A stretch of 13,617 bases of DNA, from positions 1 through 13,617 of the forward strand of contig CAJXJG010000028.1 of assembly GCA_913054425.1 (NCBI GenBank). Direction: 5' to 3'. The notes beneath the pieces were generated by a model, which had not been told where the DNA came from, ran no database searches, and saw only the letters and a program-made list of their open reading frames with translations. Positions 12,507 to 13,617 of the stretch are shown here, in pieces; positions within the stretch are counted from its first letter, which is position 1, and the number at the start of each line of letters is the position of its first letter. A program made the translations under genes and the position numbers. The stretch is from an uncultured Fidelibacterota bacterium (GTDB taxonomy: Bacteria; Fidelibacterota; Marinisomatia; Marinisomatales; UBA8229).

Positions 12507-13617
12507 ATGCAAAAGACATATTATTTAGAAACGTACGGCTGTCAAATGAATGTGGCCGATTCCGAACTGGTAGAGAGCATTCTGAAACGAGAAGGATTTT
12601 GTGCAACAAAAAATATGCATGCAGCCGATGCTATTTTTGTCAATACCTGCGCTATCCGGGAACATGCGGAAGAAAAAGTCCATTCCCGGCTGGGAACATT
12701 CTACCAGGTAAAAAAGGAACGACCGGAAGTCATAATCGGGGTTTTGGGATGCATGGCACAGAATCTTAAGAATGAACTCCTGGAGAGTAAACCTTATATA
12801 GACATAATCCTGGGACCGGATTCCTACCGAAAGCTGCCAGGCATTTTTTCCAGGGAAACCACACAAAACGGGAATGTGGTTGATACAAAATTATCTCGGT
12901 TTGAAGTGTATGATGATCTGTTTCCAAGCAGGAAGGAGGGAGTGAATGCATGGGTATCAATCATGCGCGGCTGCGATAAATTCTGTACATTCTGCATTGT
13001 TCCATTTACCAGAGGTCGAGAAAGAAGCCGTAGTGTTGAAAGTGTCAGGCAGGAAGTCAGTAAAGCCGTTGCCAACGGATTTGTGGAAGTAACCTTATTG
13101 GGACAAAATGTTAATTCGTACCGTCATGATAATCGGAATTTTCACTATTTGCTTGAAGAATTAACAACGGTATCAGGATTAAAGCGGATCCGCTATACTT
13201 CTCCGCATCCCCAGGATATAACCGAAGAATTATTGAATGTTATGGCAGCGCATCCGGTTATCTGCAATTCAATTCACCTGCCGCTTCAGGCAGGATCAAA
13301 CCGAATTTTGAAACGGATGAACAGAACCTATTCCAAAGAGCACTTTATTGCACTGGCAGGCAAAATTCGTGACTACTTGCCTGGGGTTGGTATCAGCACG
13401 GATATAATCGTTGGTTTTCCCGGAGAAACAGAAGCTGATTTCCAGGAAACCCTGAACGTAATGAACTTAGTACAATTTGACTCTGCTTTTACATTTAAAT
13501 ATTCCCCCAGGCCCTATACGAAAGCGGAACAGTACAGCGATCAAATTCCTGAGGATATTAAGCAGGAACGGCTTCAGCTGGTCATTGACATTCAGAAAAG
13601 GAACACCCTCCTTCAAA
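12507..13617 (+). CDS. miaB: tRNA-2-methylthio-N6-dimethylallyladenosine synthase MiaB, 3'-truncated
   Basis: An open frame from ATG 12507 runs off the right edge with 370 codons visible. It is a methylthiotransferase that adds a methylthio group to i6A37 in tRNAs, using two [4Fe-4S] clusters. The N-terminal UPF0004 domain has ETYGCQMNVADSE with C12, NTCAIREHAEEK with C48, and GCMAQ with C82. The radical-SAM CxxxCxxC is C156, C160 and C163 in MRGCDKFCTFCIVP, followed by TRGRERSR. Later motifs TLLGQNVNSY, RYTSPHPQDI, HLPLQAGSNRILKRMNR and TDIIVGFPGETEADF are typical of MiaB rather than RimO or MtaB. The C-terminal TRAM domain lies beyond the window. Translation starts without a visible Shine-Dalgarno sequence, 37 bases after the M23 gene. 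Confidence 0.95.
   Translation, partial: MQKTYYLETYGCQMNVADSELVESILKREGFCATKNMHAADAIFVNTCAIREHAEEKVHSRLGTFYQVKKERPEVIIGVLGCMAQNLKNELLESKPYIDIILGPDSYRKLPGIFSRETTQNGNVVDTKLSRFEVYDDLFPSRKEGVNAWVSIMRGCDKFCTFCIVPFTRGRERSRSVESVRQEVSKAVANGFVEVTLLGQNVNSYRHDNRNFHYLLEELTTVSGLKRIRYTSPHPQDITEELLNVMAAHPVICNSIHLPLQAGSNRILKRMNRTYSKEHFIALAGKIRDYLPGVGISTDIIVGFPGETEADFQETLNVMNLVQFDSAFTFKYSPRPYTKAEQYSDQIPEDIKQERLQLVIDIQKRNTLLQ

Noticed and set aside
12525..12866. Minus-strand frame of 113 codons opposite miaB
   Set aside because: Lies entirely antisense to conserved MiaB motifs and its translation shows no recognisable domain; it is a shadow frame.
1..13617. A new defence, mobile or biosynthetic system spanning several genes
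   Set aside because: Nearly every gene belongs to a known housekeeping or envelope family, there are no transposases, integrases, repeats arrays or clustered unknown genes, and no tRNA or att-like site is visible.

Overview
The window reads as a gene-dense, AT-rich piece of a bacterial chromosome from the FCB (Fibrobacteres-Chlorobi-Bacteroidetes) side of the tree, plausibly a Marinimicrobia-like lineage. The strongest clue is a gingipain-family (C25) protease with PorU-like architecture that ends in a YPNPF-type C-terminal sorting/FlgD-like domain, characteristic of type IX secretion in that group. Starts mostly lack a clear Shine-Dalgarno sequence, which also fits. The phylum assignment is inference; no rRNA or tRNA is present to test it.

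Layout. Bases 1-1481 (+) hold a tightly packed run: the 3' end of a zinc-type quinone oxidoreductase/alcohol dehydrogenase, a thioredoxin-like [2Fe-2S] ferredoxin that starts with TTG inside the previous stop, a small outer-membrane beta-barrel candidate, a possible 18-codon ORF, and a HIT (HINT-type) nucleotide-binding protein. Bases 1630-5151 (+) encode a full-length SMC chromosome-condensation ATPase. Convergent to it, on the minus strand, are maf (5167-5745) and the PorU-like C25 protease (5742-8351), which overlap by ATGA and read away from a divergent control region at 8352-8477. From there aconitase (8478-10739) reads rightward, followed by a small coiled-coil protein with a tandem 11-residue repeat (10960-11391), a membrane-anchored M23 peptidase (11543-12469), and the start of miaB (12507 to the end of the window, truncated).

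Functionally this is mainly housekeeping: chromosome segregation (SMC), nucleotide-pool and nucleotide-signal hydrolysis (Maf, HIT), the TCA cycle (aconitase), tRNA modification (MiaB) and cell-envelope work (beta-barrel, PorU-like protease, M23 peptidase). I see no mobile element, CRISPR array, phage gene or defence cassette, and no stretch of more than 300 bases without a gene. The least explained items are the short ORF nested between the barrel gene and the HIT gene, the 11-mer-repeat coiled-coil protein, and several perfect short inverted repeats placed at promoter or leader positions.
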